The notes beneath the pieces were generated by a model. It was not told where the DNA came from and did not search any database. It worked only from the letters and a program-made list of their open reading frames with translations. From assembly GCF_024159025.1 (NCBI RefSeq), contig NZ_JAMYXC010000271.1, positions 1 to 48,160 on the forward strand: a stretch of DNA of 48,160 bases, read 5' to 3'. Origin of the DNA: Limimaricola litoreus. GTDB lineage: Bacteria > Pseudomonadota > Alphaproteobacteria > Rhodobacterales > Rhodobacteraceae. The position numbers and the translations under genes were made by a program. Shown here piece after piece: positions 26,350-33,877 of the stretch. Numbering within the stretch: position 1 is the first letter of the stretch; each line of letters starts with the position of its first letter.

Positions 26350-27519
26350 TCAGTTGCGAACGGGGATCTCCATGTCGTCGATGCCCAGCTCGCGCACGAG
26401 CACCGGCACGCCATAATCCTTACCCTCCTGTACCTCGGTGCGGAAGTGGTACATGGATTGCAGCGCTTGGTGGTCCTCGGCGCGGAACCGCATGGTCCCC
26501 TTCGGGGTCTCCCACTCCATGCCCTCCATCGCCTCGATCAGCGCTTCGGTCTCGGTCGAACCCGCCGCCCGGATCGCTTCGACCACGGCCAGCCCCGCGG
26601 CCATGCCGCCGGCGGTGAAGAAATCGGGCGGGCTGTCGAAGCGCGCCATGTGCTCTTCGACCAGCCAGTCGTTCACCGCGTTGTCGGGGATCTCGTGGTA
26701 GTAATAGGTCGCGCCTTCGAGGCCGGGCAGATCCTTGTAGGCGGTGAGCGCCGCGAGGATGTTGCCGCCCGTGGCGATCTCGATGTCATGGCGCGACGGG
26801 TCCATGGCGTTGATCTTGCCCATCGGATTGCCGCCGCCGGCCCAGATGATGAAGAGCTTCTTTTCGCCCTCGACCCCGTCCATCGTCGCAAAGATGCGCT
26901 CGGCGGCAGCGGTGAAATCGGTGGTGTCGGTCGGCACGTATTCCTCATGCGCGATGCTGGCGCCGGTGTCCTCAAGCGCCTCGCGGAAGGCCGCCACCCC
27001 GTCGCGGCCAAAGGCATAGTCCTGCGCCAGCGTGGCGATGGTCACTCCCTCGCCGCCCAGCGCCACGGCGTTGGAGATCGCGTCTTGGCTGGAGTTGCGC
27101 CCGGTGCGAAAGATGTAGCGGTTCCAGTCCGAGCCGGTGATCGAATCCGCCACCGCCGGCTCTACGATCAGGATCTTTTCGTATTCGGCGGCCACCGGCA
27201 GCATCGCGAGCGCCACGCCCGAGCTGACCGGTCCCACGGCGATGTCGGCACCGTCGTCGCCATAGGCCTCGGCAAGGACGGCGCGGCCGATGTCGGGCTT
27301 GGACTGGGTGTCCTTTTCGAGCACGACGATCTTTTCGCCGTCGATCTCCATCGTGCCGTCCGTCGCGTATTCGAGACCGAGCATCAGCCCCTCGTGCGAC
27401 TGGCTGGCATAGGCCTCGAGCGGGCCGGTCTTGCCATAGACATGGGCGATGGTGATGTCGGCCTGAGCTGGCAATGCGCAGCCCAGAAGGACGGCCGTGG
27501 CCGTGAGCACTCGTGTCAT
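26350..27519 (-). CDS. ABC transporter substrate-binding protein (branched-chain amino acid type)
   Basis: Periplasmic binding protein of 389 residues in the Peripla_BP_6 family. The signal peptide is MTRVLTATAVLLGCALPAQA, and the mature protein starts DITIAHVYGKTGPLEAYA. An internal block AVGPVSSGVALAMLPVAAEY matches the ligand-binding core. The ATG at 27519 follows a strong GGGGGAGGAG site; a longer frame upstream lacks a signal sequence. The ligand cannot be read from sequence: relatives bind branched-chain amino acids, amides or aromatic compounds. Location within 5 kb of leucine-degradation genes favours amino acids, by inference. Confidence 0.9.
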   Translation of the reverse strand: MTRVLTATAVLLGCALPAQADITIAHVYGKTGPLEAYASQSHEGLMLGLEYATDGTMEIDGEKIVVLEKDTQSKPDIGRAVLAEAYGDDGADIAVGPVSSGVALAMLPVAAEYEKILIVEPAVADSITGSDWNRYIFRTGRNSSQDAISNAVALGGEGVTIATLAQDYAFGRDGVAAFREALEDTGASIAHEEYVPTDTTDFTAAAERIFATMDGVEGEKKLFIIWAGGGNPMGKINAMDPSRHDIEIATGGNILAALTAYKDLPGLEGATYYYHEIPDNAVNDWLVEEHMARFDSPPDFFTAGGMAAGLAVVEAIRAAGSTETEALIEAMEGMEWETPKGTMRFRAEDHQALQSMYHFRTEVQEGKDYGVPVLVRELGIDDMEIPVRN

Positions 27520-27644
27520 CCCGGGTCTCCTCCCCCTTCGGAACATGGCCCCTTGCGGGGCCCGTCTTGTGAGGGGGAGGTTAGGCGCGGCCGCCGTCAC
27601 CGGTCAAGCGCGGCGGCGGCCAAGCCTCTGCGTTGCCCAATTTT

Positions 27645-28466
27645 TCACCTTTTGCGTGCGGATTTTCGCGCCGAGGTCAGCGCCCCGATCAGCGCCGTGG
27701 CGCCAAGCCCGATCGTCGCGGCCGCGGCCGCCGTGCGCCACTGCGGCGGCAGCGGGCGGTAAAGATCGGCGATGCGCGCCAGCGCCGCCACCGGCGGCGC
27801 GGCCTTCCACAGATCGGCCTCGGCCCGCTTGCCCGAGCGCTGCGTGACCTCGCGCATCATGCCGATGCCCGCGGCCATCGGCTTGAGCCGGGCCGTGCTC
27901 TCGCGTTTCTTCGGCATGCGCCCCTTCGACACCGCCTCCAGCGCATCGGCGAGGCTCTCGTCATCCCCGGCCCAGAGGCCCCGATAGATGATCGTGCCTT
28001 CGCGATCGGTGAGCCAGACCGCGTTGGGTTTCTCGTCGAGCTGCTTGTGCAGCGTGCCCTGGGTGTCGTCCACCGCCACGGCCCAGGGCAGCCTGTCGCG
28101 CTCCTTGAGAATGCGGGCGTTGCGGATCTTGGCATCCATGTCGTGCGGCTGATCGAACCGCTCGCCGGGATGCGCCTCGCGCACATGCAGCATGACGAAG
28201 ACCACTTGCCCGCCGTAGCGGCGGTGGAGCTTCTTCATGGCCGGGTTCGAGGCCGCGGTCATCGGGCAGGTGTAGGAGCCGGTGACGAGCAGCATCGGCT
28301 TGTTACCGGTGATCGCGTGGCTGCGGATGCGCCCGCCCGTGGCGGCGGGCAGGTCGAAGACCGGCAGCCGGTCGCCCGGCCCCGGCGTGCCGGGGCGGAA
28401 CGCCATATCCTTGTTCAGGGTGCTGGCCTGGACGTGGTCATAGACGTAGTCGCTGGTCGAAGTCAT
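27645..28466 (-). CDS. Deiodinase-like thioredoxin-fold protein
   Basis: A 273-residue protein with a redoxin core at about residues 30-170. The segment GSYTCPMTAASNPAMKKL corresponds to the active-site region of iodothyronine deiodinases, with Cys where they carry selenocysteine, and VFVMLHVREAHPGERF matches their EAHP block. The C-terminal part is unrelated and ends with a hydrophobic stretch (AAAAATIGLGATALIGALTS) and a basic tail, so it may be membrane-anchored. No signal peptide is present. The ATG at 28466 has GGAG upstream. It shares a strand with the GH15 gene upstream of it, 69 bases away. The substrate is unknown; a peroxidase or reductase role is likelier than iodine chemistry. Confidence 0.7.
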   Translation of the reverse strand: MTSTSDYVYDHVQASTLNKDMAFRPGTPGPGDRLPVFDLPAATGGRIRSHAITGNKPMLLVTGSYTCPMTAASNPAMKKLHRRYGGQVVFVMLHVREAHPGERFDQPHDMDAKIRNARILKERDRLPWAVAVDDTQGTLHKQLDEKPNAVWLTDREGTIIYRGLWAGDDESLADALEAVSKGRMPKKRESTARLKPMAAGIGMMREVTQRSGKRAEADLWKAAPPVAALARIADLYRPLPPQWRTAAAAATIGLGATALIGALTSARKSARKR

Positions 28467-28535
28467 GTTCGTCTCCGCGTCTGGTGTTTCATCTGTCGGG
28501 GTGACAACCCGCGAAAGCCCGAGCCGTTCGATTTC

Positions 28536-30305
28536 TCATGCAGATGCGTCGAGCGCCCGGTTCAGGTCGATCACCGCGCCGATCAGCCCGGCATGGGCAA
28601 AGGCCTGCGGAATGTTGCCCAGCATCTCGCCGCTGCGCGGATCGGCCTCTTCGGAAAACAGGCCGAGATCGTTGGCCTGTGCGACATTGGCCGCGATGAT
28701 GGCGCGCGCGCGCTCCAGCTCGCCGCGCATCACCCAGTATTGCGCCACCCAGAAACCGGCGGCGATGAAGACCCCCTCGCGCCGGCCGTCGTCGCATTCG
28801 AGGCGGCGGTGGTAAAGCTGGCCGTCCGGGCTCCAGTCACGCTCCAGTGCCGCCATGGTGGCGATCATTTCGGGCGTGTCGGCGGCGCAGTAATCCCAGA
28901 CCGGAAACAGCGCCGCGGTCACGTCGACCTCTTCCGCGCCGGGATAGACCGCATAGGCCCCTTCCGAGGTCAGCCCGTTCCTCGTCACCCAGTCGCGGAT
29001 TTCGCCCGCCGCGGCGCGCCAGCGGGCGGCCTCGGCCTCGTCGGCATAGGCGGCCGCCGATTCCAGCGCGCAGGCGGCGACAACCTTGCCCGAGACATAG
29101 GGCATGGGCGGCGTCTCCTCCCAGATGCCATGATCGTCCTGCTGCCAGTTGTCGGCGAGGAAATCGCAGATGTCGGCGACGACGTCCCAGTGGGCATGTC
29201 CGTCGGACTTGCCCTCGCGGTAGAGAAGCTTCGCCGCCAGCGCCACGTTGGCATAGGCGTCGAGCTGCAGCTGATCGGCGGCGCCATTGCCGATCCGCAC
29301 GGGGCGCGAGCCGCGCCAGCCCTCGAAGGGCAGCTCGGTCTCGCGCGGTGCGGTCTCGCAATCGAGATTGGTGAACACCGCCATGGGATACTTTTCGGAG
29401 GTGCCGGTGCAGCGGCAGATGAACTTCAGGTATTGCTCGCCCTCGCTGTCCCTCTGACACAGGCGCAGCAGCGCCGAGACGATCATGCCCGCGTCGCGCA
29501 GCCAGACGTAGCGGTAGTCGTAATTGCGCCCGCCGCCCGCGATCTCGGGCAGCGATGTGGTCACGGCGGCGACGGTGGCGCCGCTTTCCTCGTGGGTGCA
29601 CAGCCGGATCGCGCGCAAGGATCGGCGAACCTCATCGGCAAAGGCGCCGTCGTAGTTCACCGCCGCGTCGAGCCCGCGCCAATGGCCCAGCGTGTGGCCG
29701 CGCCAATTGTCGAGCGTCGCATGGTCGGCCCCGGCCAGCGGCGCGTCGGACAGCAGCATCCAGCCTGTCTCCCCCGCAGGAAGCTCCATCACCACGCGGT
29801 GATCCTCGATCCGCAGCGGATGCGATCCCTGCAGCCCCATCCCCTCGACCGAAACGCCCGTCTCCATCGCCTCCAGCTTCGCCGTGCCGCGCCCATAGCC
29901 GGGCCGCGCGTCGAGCACGATCCGCACATCGGCGGGGGCTGCGCCGAACTCGCGCACCAGCACCCCGGTCGGGGCCTGCGGGCCGGAGGTCATCCAGTCA
30001 AGCACGACGAGATCGCCGCCGGGCGCGCGGATTGTGGTCTCCAACATGCCGCTGCCGTCGAGATAGCGGCGCGGCCCCTGTTCCGCGCCCTCCATCTCGA
30101 TCCGCCAGTCGCCGCCCTCGGGGTCGAGCAGCCCGGCAAGCAGGCTCGGCCCGTCGAAGCGGCAGGGGCAATACCACAGGATGCGGCCCATCCGGTCGAT
30201 CACGGCGGCGCTGCGACGGTCGCCCACCACGCCAAGATCGCGGATCGGTGTTTCGTTCGTGGGCATCCCCGCCGCGCGGGTGGTCTCGGGGCGGGCTGTC
30301 GACAT
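28536..30305 (-). CDS. Glycoside hydrolase family 15 protein (glucoamylase/trehalase type)
   Basis: A 589-residue cytosolic enzyme without signal peptide. The N-terminal domain begins IRDLGVVGDRRSAAVIDRMG, typical of bacterial GH15 proteins. The catalytic (alpha/alpha)6 domain includes NYDYRYVWLRDAGMIVSALL. The acid Glu lies in QQDDHGIWEE near residue 388, and the base Glu probably in RSGEMLGNIPQAFAHAGLI. Substrate could be trehalose, maltose or dextrin; relatives in this group include trehalases. The ATG at 30305 has AAGGAG seven bases upstream. It is divergent from egtB. Confidence 0.9.
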   Translation of the reverse strand: MSTARPETTRAAGMPTNETPIRDLGVVGDRRSAAVIDRMGRILWYCPCRFDGPSLLAGLLDPEGGDWRIEMEGAEQGPRRYLDGSGMLETTIRAPGGDLVVLDWMTSGPQAPTGVLVREFGAAPADVRIVLDARPGYGRGTAKLEAMETGVSVEGMGLQGSHPLRIEDHRVVMELPAGETGWMLLSDAPLAGADHATLDNWRGHTLGHWRGLDAAVNYDGAFADEVRRSLRAIRLCTHEESGATVAAVTTSLPEIAGGGRNYDYRYVWLRDAGMIVSALLRLCQRDSEGEQYLKFICRCTGTSEKYPMAVFTNLDCETAPRETELPFEGWRGSRPVRIGNGAADQLQLDAYANVALAAKLLYREGKSDGHAHWDVVADICDFLADNWQQDDHGIWEETPPMPYVSGKVVAACALESAAAYADEAEAARWRAAAGEIRDWVTRNGLTSEGAYAVYPGAEEVDVTAALFPVWDYCAADTPEMIATMAALERDWSPDGQLYHRRLECDDGRREGVFIAAGFWVAQYWVMRGELERARAIIAANVAQANDLGLFSEEADPRSGEMLGNIPQAFAHAGLIGAVIDLNRALDASA

Positions 30306-30460
30306 ATGGGTCTCCTTCACGCATCAAACCGGTGCGCGGGAGCCGGGTTCCGACCGGACAGGAGATGTTCCTCGGTGCGAGAGAGCGCCCATGCCCGCCA
30401 AGCCGCAGGAACCCCGCCTTCGAGCCACGCGTTTTCGCGGCAGCAGAACGAGGGATTTCC

Positions 30461-31723
30461 ATGCAGACCAAGCCCCAGCCCGGCCTCGCCGAAGCCTCCA
30501 CGGCGCGCGACCTGTTTCGCGCCACCCGCGCCCGAAGCCGCGAACTCGTGGCCGATCTCGCACCCGAGGACATGGTGGTGCAGTCGATGGAGGACGCCTC
30601 TCCTACCAAGTGGCACCTCGCCCATACCTCGTGGTTCTTCGAGCAGTTCATCCTGCGCGAGCGGGTGCCGGGCTATGCCTCCCCCGACGAACGCTTCGCT
30701 TTCCTGTTCAACTCCTATTACGTGCAGGCCGGGCCCCGCCACGCCCGATCGCAGCGCGGGCTGATCACCCGGCCCAGCGTCGCCGAGGTGATGGCGTACC
30801 GCGCCCATGTCGAGGCGGCGATGGAGGATCTGCTGGCGCAGGGCCACGAGGAGGTGGCGGAGTTGACCACGTTGGGCTGTCACCACGAGATGCAGCACCA
30901 GGAGCTGCTGCTGACCGATCTTCTGCACGCGCTGTCGTTCAACCCGCTGATGCCCGCGATCCGCGCGCCGGAGCCGCGCGCGGTCTCGGAATCGATGCCG
31001 CAGGGCTGGGTTCGATTCGATGGCGGCATCCGCGAGATCGGCCATGCGGGCGAGGGCTTCGCCTATGATTGCGAGGGGCCGCGCCACGAGGTGCTGCTGC
31101 GGCCCTACGAGCTGGCGACCCGCCCCGTCACCAATGCCGAGTGGATCGCCTTCATCGAAGATGGCGGCTATTCGGATGCCTGGTACTGGCTGATGGAGGG
31201 CCATGCGCGCGCGCAGGCCGAAGGCTGGGACGCGCCGCTCTACTGGTGGAAGCAGGAGGACGAGTGGTGGAGCTTCACCGCGCGCGGGGCGCAGCCCGTG
31301 GACCCGAACGCGCCGGTCGTGCATGTCAGCTTCTACGAGGCCGAGGCCTTTGCCCGCTGGGCGGGCGCCAGGCTGCCGACCGAGGCCGAGTGGGAGGTCG
31401 CGGCGCAGGGCAGCGAGATCGCGGGCAACTTCATGGATGACGGCGCGCTGCGTCCCCTGCCCGGCCAGCCCGGTGAAGGCCTGCAGCAGATGCATGGCGA
31501 TGTCTGGGAATGGACGCGCAGCGGCTTCGACCCCTACCCCGGCTTTCGTCCGCCCGAGGGCGCGATCGGTGAATACAACGGCAAGTTCATGGTGAATCAA
31601 TACGTGCTGCGCGGCGGCTCCTGCGCCACGCCGCGCGCGCAGATGCGCCACAGCTACCGCAACTTCTTCCACCCCGACCGGCGCTGGCAGATGAGCGGGC
31701 TCAGGCTGGCGCGCGACGCCTAG
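30461..31723 (+). CDS. egtB: Ergothioneine biosynthesis sulfoxide synthase EgtB
   Basis: Non-heme iron enzyme of 420 residues that joins hercynine to gamma-glutamylcysteine (or cysteine) and oxidises sulfur, in ergothioneine synthesis. An N-terminal DinB_2-like domain has KWHLAHTSWFFEQF and the iron-binding HEMQHQE around residue 143. A C-terminal formylglycine-generating-enzyme fold includes RPVTNAEWIAFIEDGGY, RLPTEAEWEVAA, MHGDVWEWTRSGF and the ending RHSYRNFFHPDRRWQMSGLR. The ATG at 30461 has AGGG upstream. The methyltransferase gene egtD, often adjacent, is not in this window. Its TAG stop shares CTAG (31720-31723) with the convergent lrp-type gene. Confidence 0.94.
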   Translation: MQTKPQPGLAEASTARDLFRATRARSRELVADLAPEDMVVQSMEDASPTKWHLAHTSWFFEQFILRERVPGYASPDERFAFLFNSYYVQAGPRHARSQRGLITRPSVAEVMAYRAHVEAAMEDLLAQGHEEVAELTTLGCHHEMQHQELLLTDLLHALSFNPLMPAIRAPEPRAVSESMPQGWVRFDGGIREIGHAGEGFAYDCEGPRHEVLLRPYELATRPVTNAEWIAFIEDGGYSDAWYWLMEGHARAQAEGWDAPLYWWKQEDEWWSFTARGAQPVDPNAPVVHVSFYEAEAFARWAGARLPTEAEWEVAAQGSEIAGNFMDDGALRPLPGQPGEGLQQMHGDVWEWTRSGFDPYPGFRPPEGAIGEYNGKFMVNQYVLRGGSCATPRAQMRHSYRNFFHPDRRWQMSGLRLARDA

Positions 31724-32190
31724 AGCGGCACGTCGGTGGTGTTCTTGATCTCGCGCAGCGTCACGCTGGTGGAGATCGAGAGCACATGCGGCAGCTGCAC
31801 CAGCGCGTTCTTCACCGTGCTCTCGTAATGCCGGATCGAGCGGGCCAGCACCCGCAGCAGATAGTCGTGATCGCCCGAGACCGAGTAGCACTGCACCACT
31901 TCGGAAATGCCTGCCACGGCGGCCTCGAACTCTTCGAGGTGCTCGCGGCTGTGGCCGTTCATCCGCACCGCGCAGAACACGGTGATCTCGAAGCCCGCCG
32001 CGATGGGATCGACGATGTGCCGCCGCTCCTCGATCACGCCGGCCTCGCGCATCCGCGCCAGCCTGCGCCAGCACGGCGTGTGCGACAGGCCGAGCCGTTC
32101 GCCGACCTCGCGCAGCGTCAGCTCCGGCTCGGCCTGCAAAAGCCGCAGCAGGCGGCGGTCGGTCTCATCGAGTGTGATCGTTTCGCCCAT
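31720..32190 (-). CDS. Lrp/AsnC family transcriptional regulator
   Basis: A 156-residue regulator with N-terminal AsnC helix-turn-helix (TLDETDRRLLRLLQAEPELT, then LREVGERLGLSHTPCWRRLA) and a RAM domain containing VQCYSVSGDHDYLLRVLA. It lies 62 bases downstream of the liu operon on the same strand, so it may be read through from it or have its own promoter. A link to leucine catabolism is plausible from position and family, but unproved. The ATG at 32190 lacks a strong ribosome site. Confidence 0.9.
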   Translation of the reverse strand: MGETITLDETDRRLLRLLQAEPELTLREVGERLGLSHTPCWRRLARMREAGVIEERRHIVDPIAAGFEITVFCAVRMNGHSREHLEEFEAAVAGISEVVQCYSVSGDHDYLLRVLARSIRHYESTVKNALVQLPHVLSISTSVTLREIKNTTDVPL

Positions 32191-32252
32191 TGCGCCCCAT
32201 CCCCGGCGGCGATCCTCTCGACCGGCGGGGGCGGCGTCAATGGGCGCGCCCG

Positions 32253-33029
32253 TCATGCCCAGCGCGCCGGGCGCTTTTCGAGAAAGGCGGCGATCCCCTC
32301 CTCGGCCTCGGGGCTTTCCCACGCCTCGACCAGCCGGTCGATGGTGGCCTCGATCACGGCCTCGTCGATGCGCGGCCCGAGGCTGCGGGCCAGCGCCTTG
32401 GCCCGCGCGGCGGCGCCGCGCGCGATCTTGAGATAGGGTGCCACCTCGGCCTCGACGGCGGCGTCGAGATCGGCCGCCGCCGCCGCGCGCGTCGCGATGC
32501 CCAAGCGGACCGCTTCCTCCGCGCCGAAGATCCGCGCCGACATGAAAACCTGCCGCGCCCGCCCCTCGCCCATCCGGGCGAGCACATAGGGCGAGATCGT
32601 CGCCGGGATGATGCCGAGCCTGGTTTCGGTAAAGCCGAAGCGGCACCCCTCCTCGGCCACCACCACGTCGCAGATGCAGGCCATGCCGACACCGCCGCCA
32701 TAGGCGCCGCCATGCACGCGCCCGATCAGCGGGCTGGGCATGGTGTTGAGCGCATCGAGCATGCCCGCCAGCCGCCGCGCCTCGGCGCGCCGCCCCTCGC
32801 GGTCGGCCCGGATCTGCGCCTGCATCCATGTGAGGTCGCCGCCCGCGCAGAACACCTCGCCCGCGCCGCGCAGCACCACGGCACGGGCCTGCGCCCCCTC
32901 GGCCCGCGACAGCGCCGTCAGCTCGTCCATCATCTGTGCCGAAAGCGCGTTGCGCCGCTCAGGCGCGTTCAGCGTGACGGTGAGCACGCCGCGCGCGTCG
33001 GTCTCCAGCTTCAGCGTCTCATAGCTCAT
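32253..33029 (-). CDS. liuC: Enoyl-CoA hydratase, probable methylglutaconyl-CoA hydratase
   Basis: Crotonase-fold enzyme of 258 residues. Oxyanion-hole segments are RNALSAQMMDELTAL, AGGDLTWMQAQ and RVHGGAYGGGVGMACICDVV; GFTETRLGIIPATISPYVL follows. In the leucine pathway it hydrates 3-methylglutaconyl-CoA to HMG-CoA, the substrate of the HMG-CoA lyase encoded just upstream. The specific assignment relies on operon context, since crotonases look alike. Its start overlaps the lyase stop (ATGA). It is the last gene of the liu run. Confidence 0.9.
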   Translation of the reverse strand: MSYETLKLETDARGVLTVTLNAPERRNALSAQMMDELTALSRAEGAQARAVVLRGAGEVFCAGGDLTWMQAQIRADREGRRAEARRLAGMLDALNTMPSPLIGRVHGGAYGGGVGMACICDVVVAEEGCRFGFTETRLGIIPATISPYVLARMGEGRARQVFMSARIFGAEEAVRLGIATRAAAAADLDAAVEAEVAPYLKIARGAAARAKALARSLGPRIDEAVIEATIDRLVEAWESPEAEEGIAAFLEKRPARWA

Positions 33030-33877
33030 GCGCGCAACTCCTTGGCGAAACCCGCCGTTTCGGCCAATCGCTTCGCATCAAGCCCGGTCTCGAAGCCGCG
33101 CGCTTCCAGCATCAGGGCCAGCCCTTCGGTCGCGACGTTACCGGCGGCACCCGGCGCGAAGGGGCAGCCGCCCAGGCCGCCGATGCTGGCGTCGAACACC
33201 CGCAGGCCTCGCTCGAGACAGGTGGCCACGTTGTCGAGCGCGCGGCCCGAGGTGTCGTGGAAATGCCCGGCGAGCTTTTCGGCGGGCAGGCGCGCGAGCA
33301 CGGCGTCGAGCATCGCGTCGGTGTCTTCCGGCCGCGCCCGCCCCAAGGTCTCGCCGAGCGAAATCTCGTAGCAGCCCATGTCGAGCAGCCGCGCCGCGAC
33401 CTCGGCCACCGCCTCGGGAGCGACCGCGCCGTCATGGGGGCAATGCGTCACGCAGGAGACATAGCCGCGCACTGGCAGCCCGGCGGCTTTCGCGGCCTCC
33501 ATGACTGGGGCGAAACGCTCCATGCTCTCGGCGATGGAGCAGCCGATATTGGCTTGGCTGAAGCCCTCGGAGGCCGAGGCGAAGATCGCGACTTCCTCGG
33601 CCTCGGCTTCGCGCGCCGCAATGAGGCCTCGCAGGTTCGGGGTCAGCGCCGCGTAGCGGATGGCGGGATCGCGCGCGATCCCCGCCAGCACCTGCGCCGC
33701 GTCGGCCATCTGCGGCACCCGCTTGGGGTTCACGAAGCTGGTCACCTCGATGCGAGTGAAACCGCAGGCCGAGAGCCGGTCGACCAGTTCGATCTTGGCC
33801 TCGGCGGGGATGATCCGCGCCTCGTTCTGCAGCCCGTCGCGGGGCCCGACCTCCACGATCTCGACGCGCTCAGTCAT
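33026..33877 (-). CDS. liuE: Hydroxymethylglutaryl-CoA lyase
   Basis: TIM-barrel lyase of 283 residues that splits HMG-CoA to acetoacetate and acetyl-CoA, the last step of leucine degradation. Signatures are VEVGPRDGLQNEARIIPAE at the N-terminus, the metal-binding GHFHDTSGRALDNV, and IGGLGGCPFAPGAAGNVATE with the catalytic Cys. It overlaps the start region of the next gene by 4 bases and the end of the biotin carboxylase gene by 8. Also known as mvaB/hmgL. Confidence 0.96.
   Translation of the reverse strand: MTERVEIVEVGPRDGLQNEARIIPAEAKIELVDRLSACGFTRIEVTSFVNPKRVPQMADAAQVLAGIARDPAIRYAALTPNLRGLIAAREAEAEEVAIFASASEGFSQANIGCSIAESMERFAPVMEAAKAAGLPVRGYVSCVTHCPHDGAVAPEAVAEVAARLLDMGCYEISLGETLGRARPEDTDAMLDAVLARLPAEKLAGHFHDTSGRALDNVATCLERGLRVFDASIGGLGGCPFAPGAAGNVATEGLALMLEARGFETGLDAKRLAETAGFAKELRA

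Noticed and set aside
27633-30764. Very long open frames antisense to real genes, here and for example at 39595-41784, 42728-44917 and 44948-46828
   Set aside because: They lie opposite clear, conserved genes and are His/Arg/Gly/Ala-rich without family motifs. In such GC-rich DNA the antisense frames stay open by codon bias.
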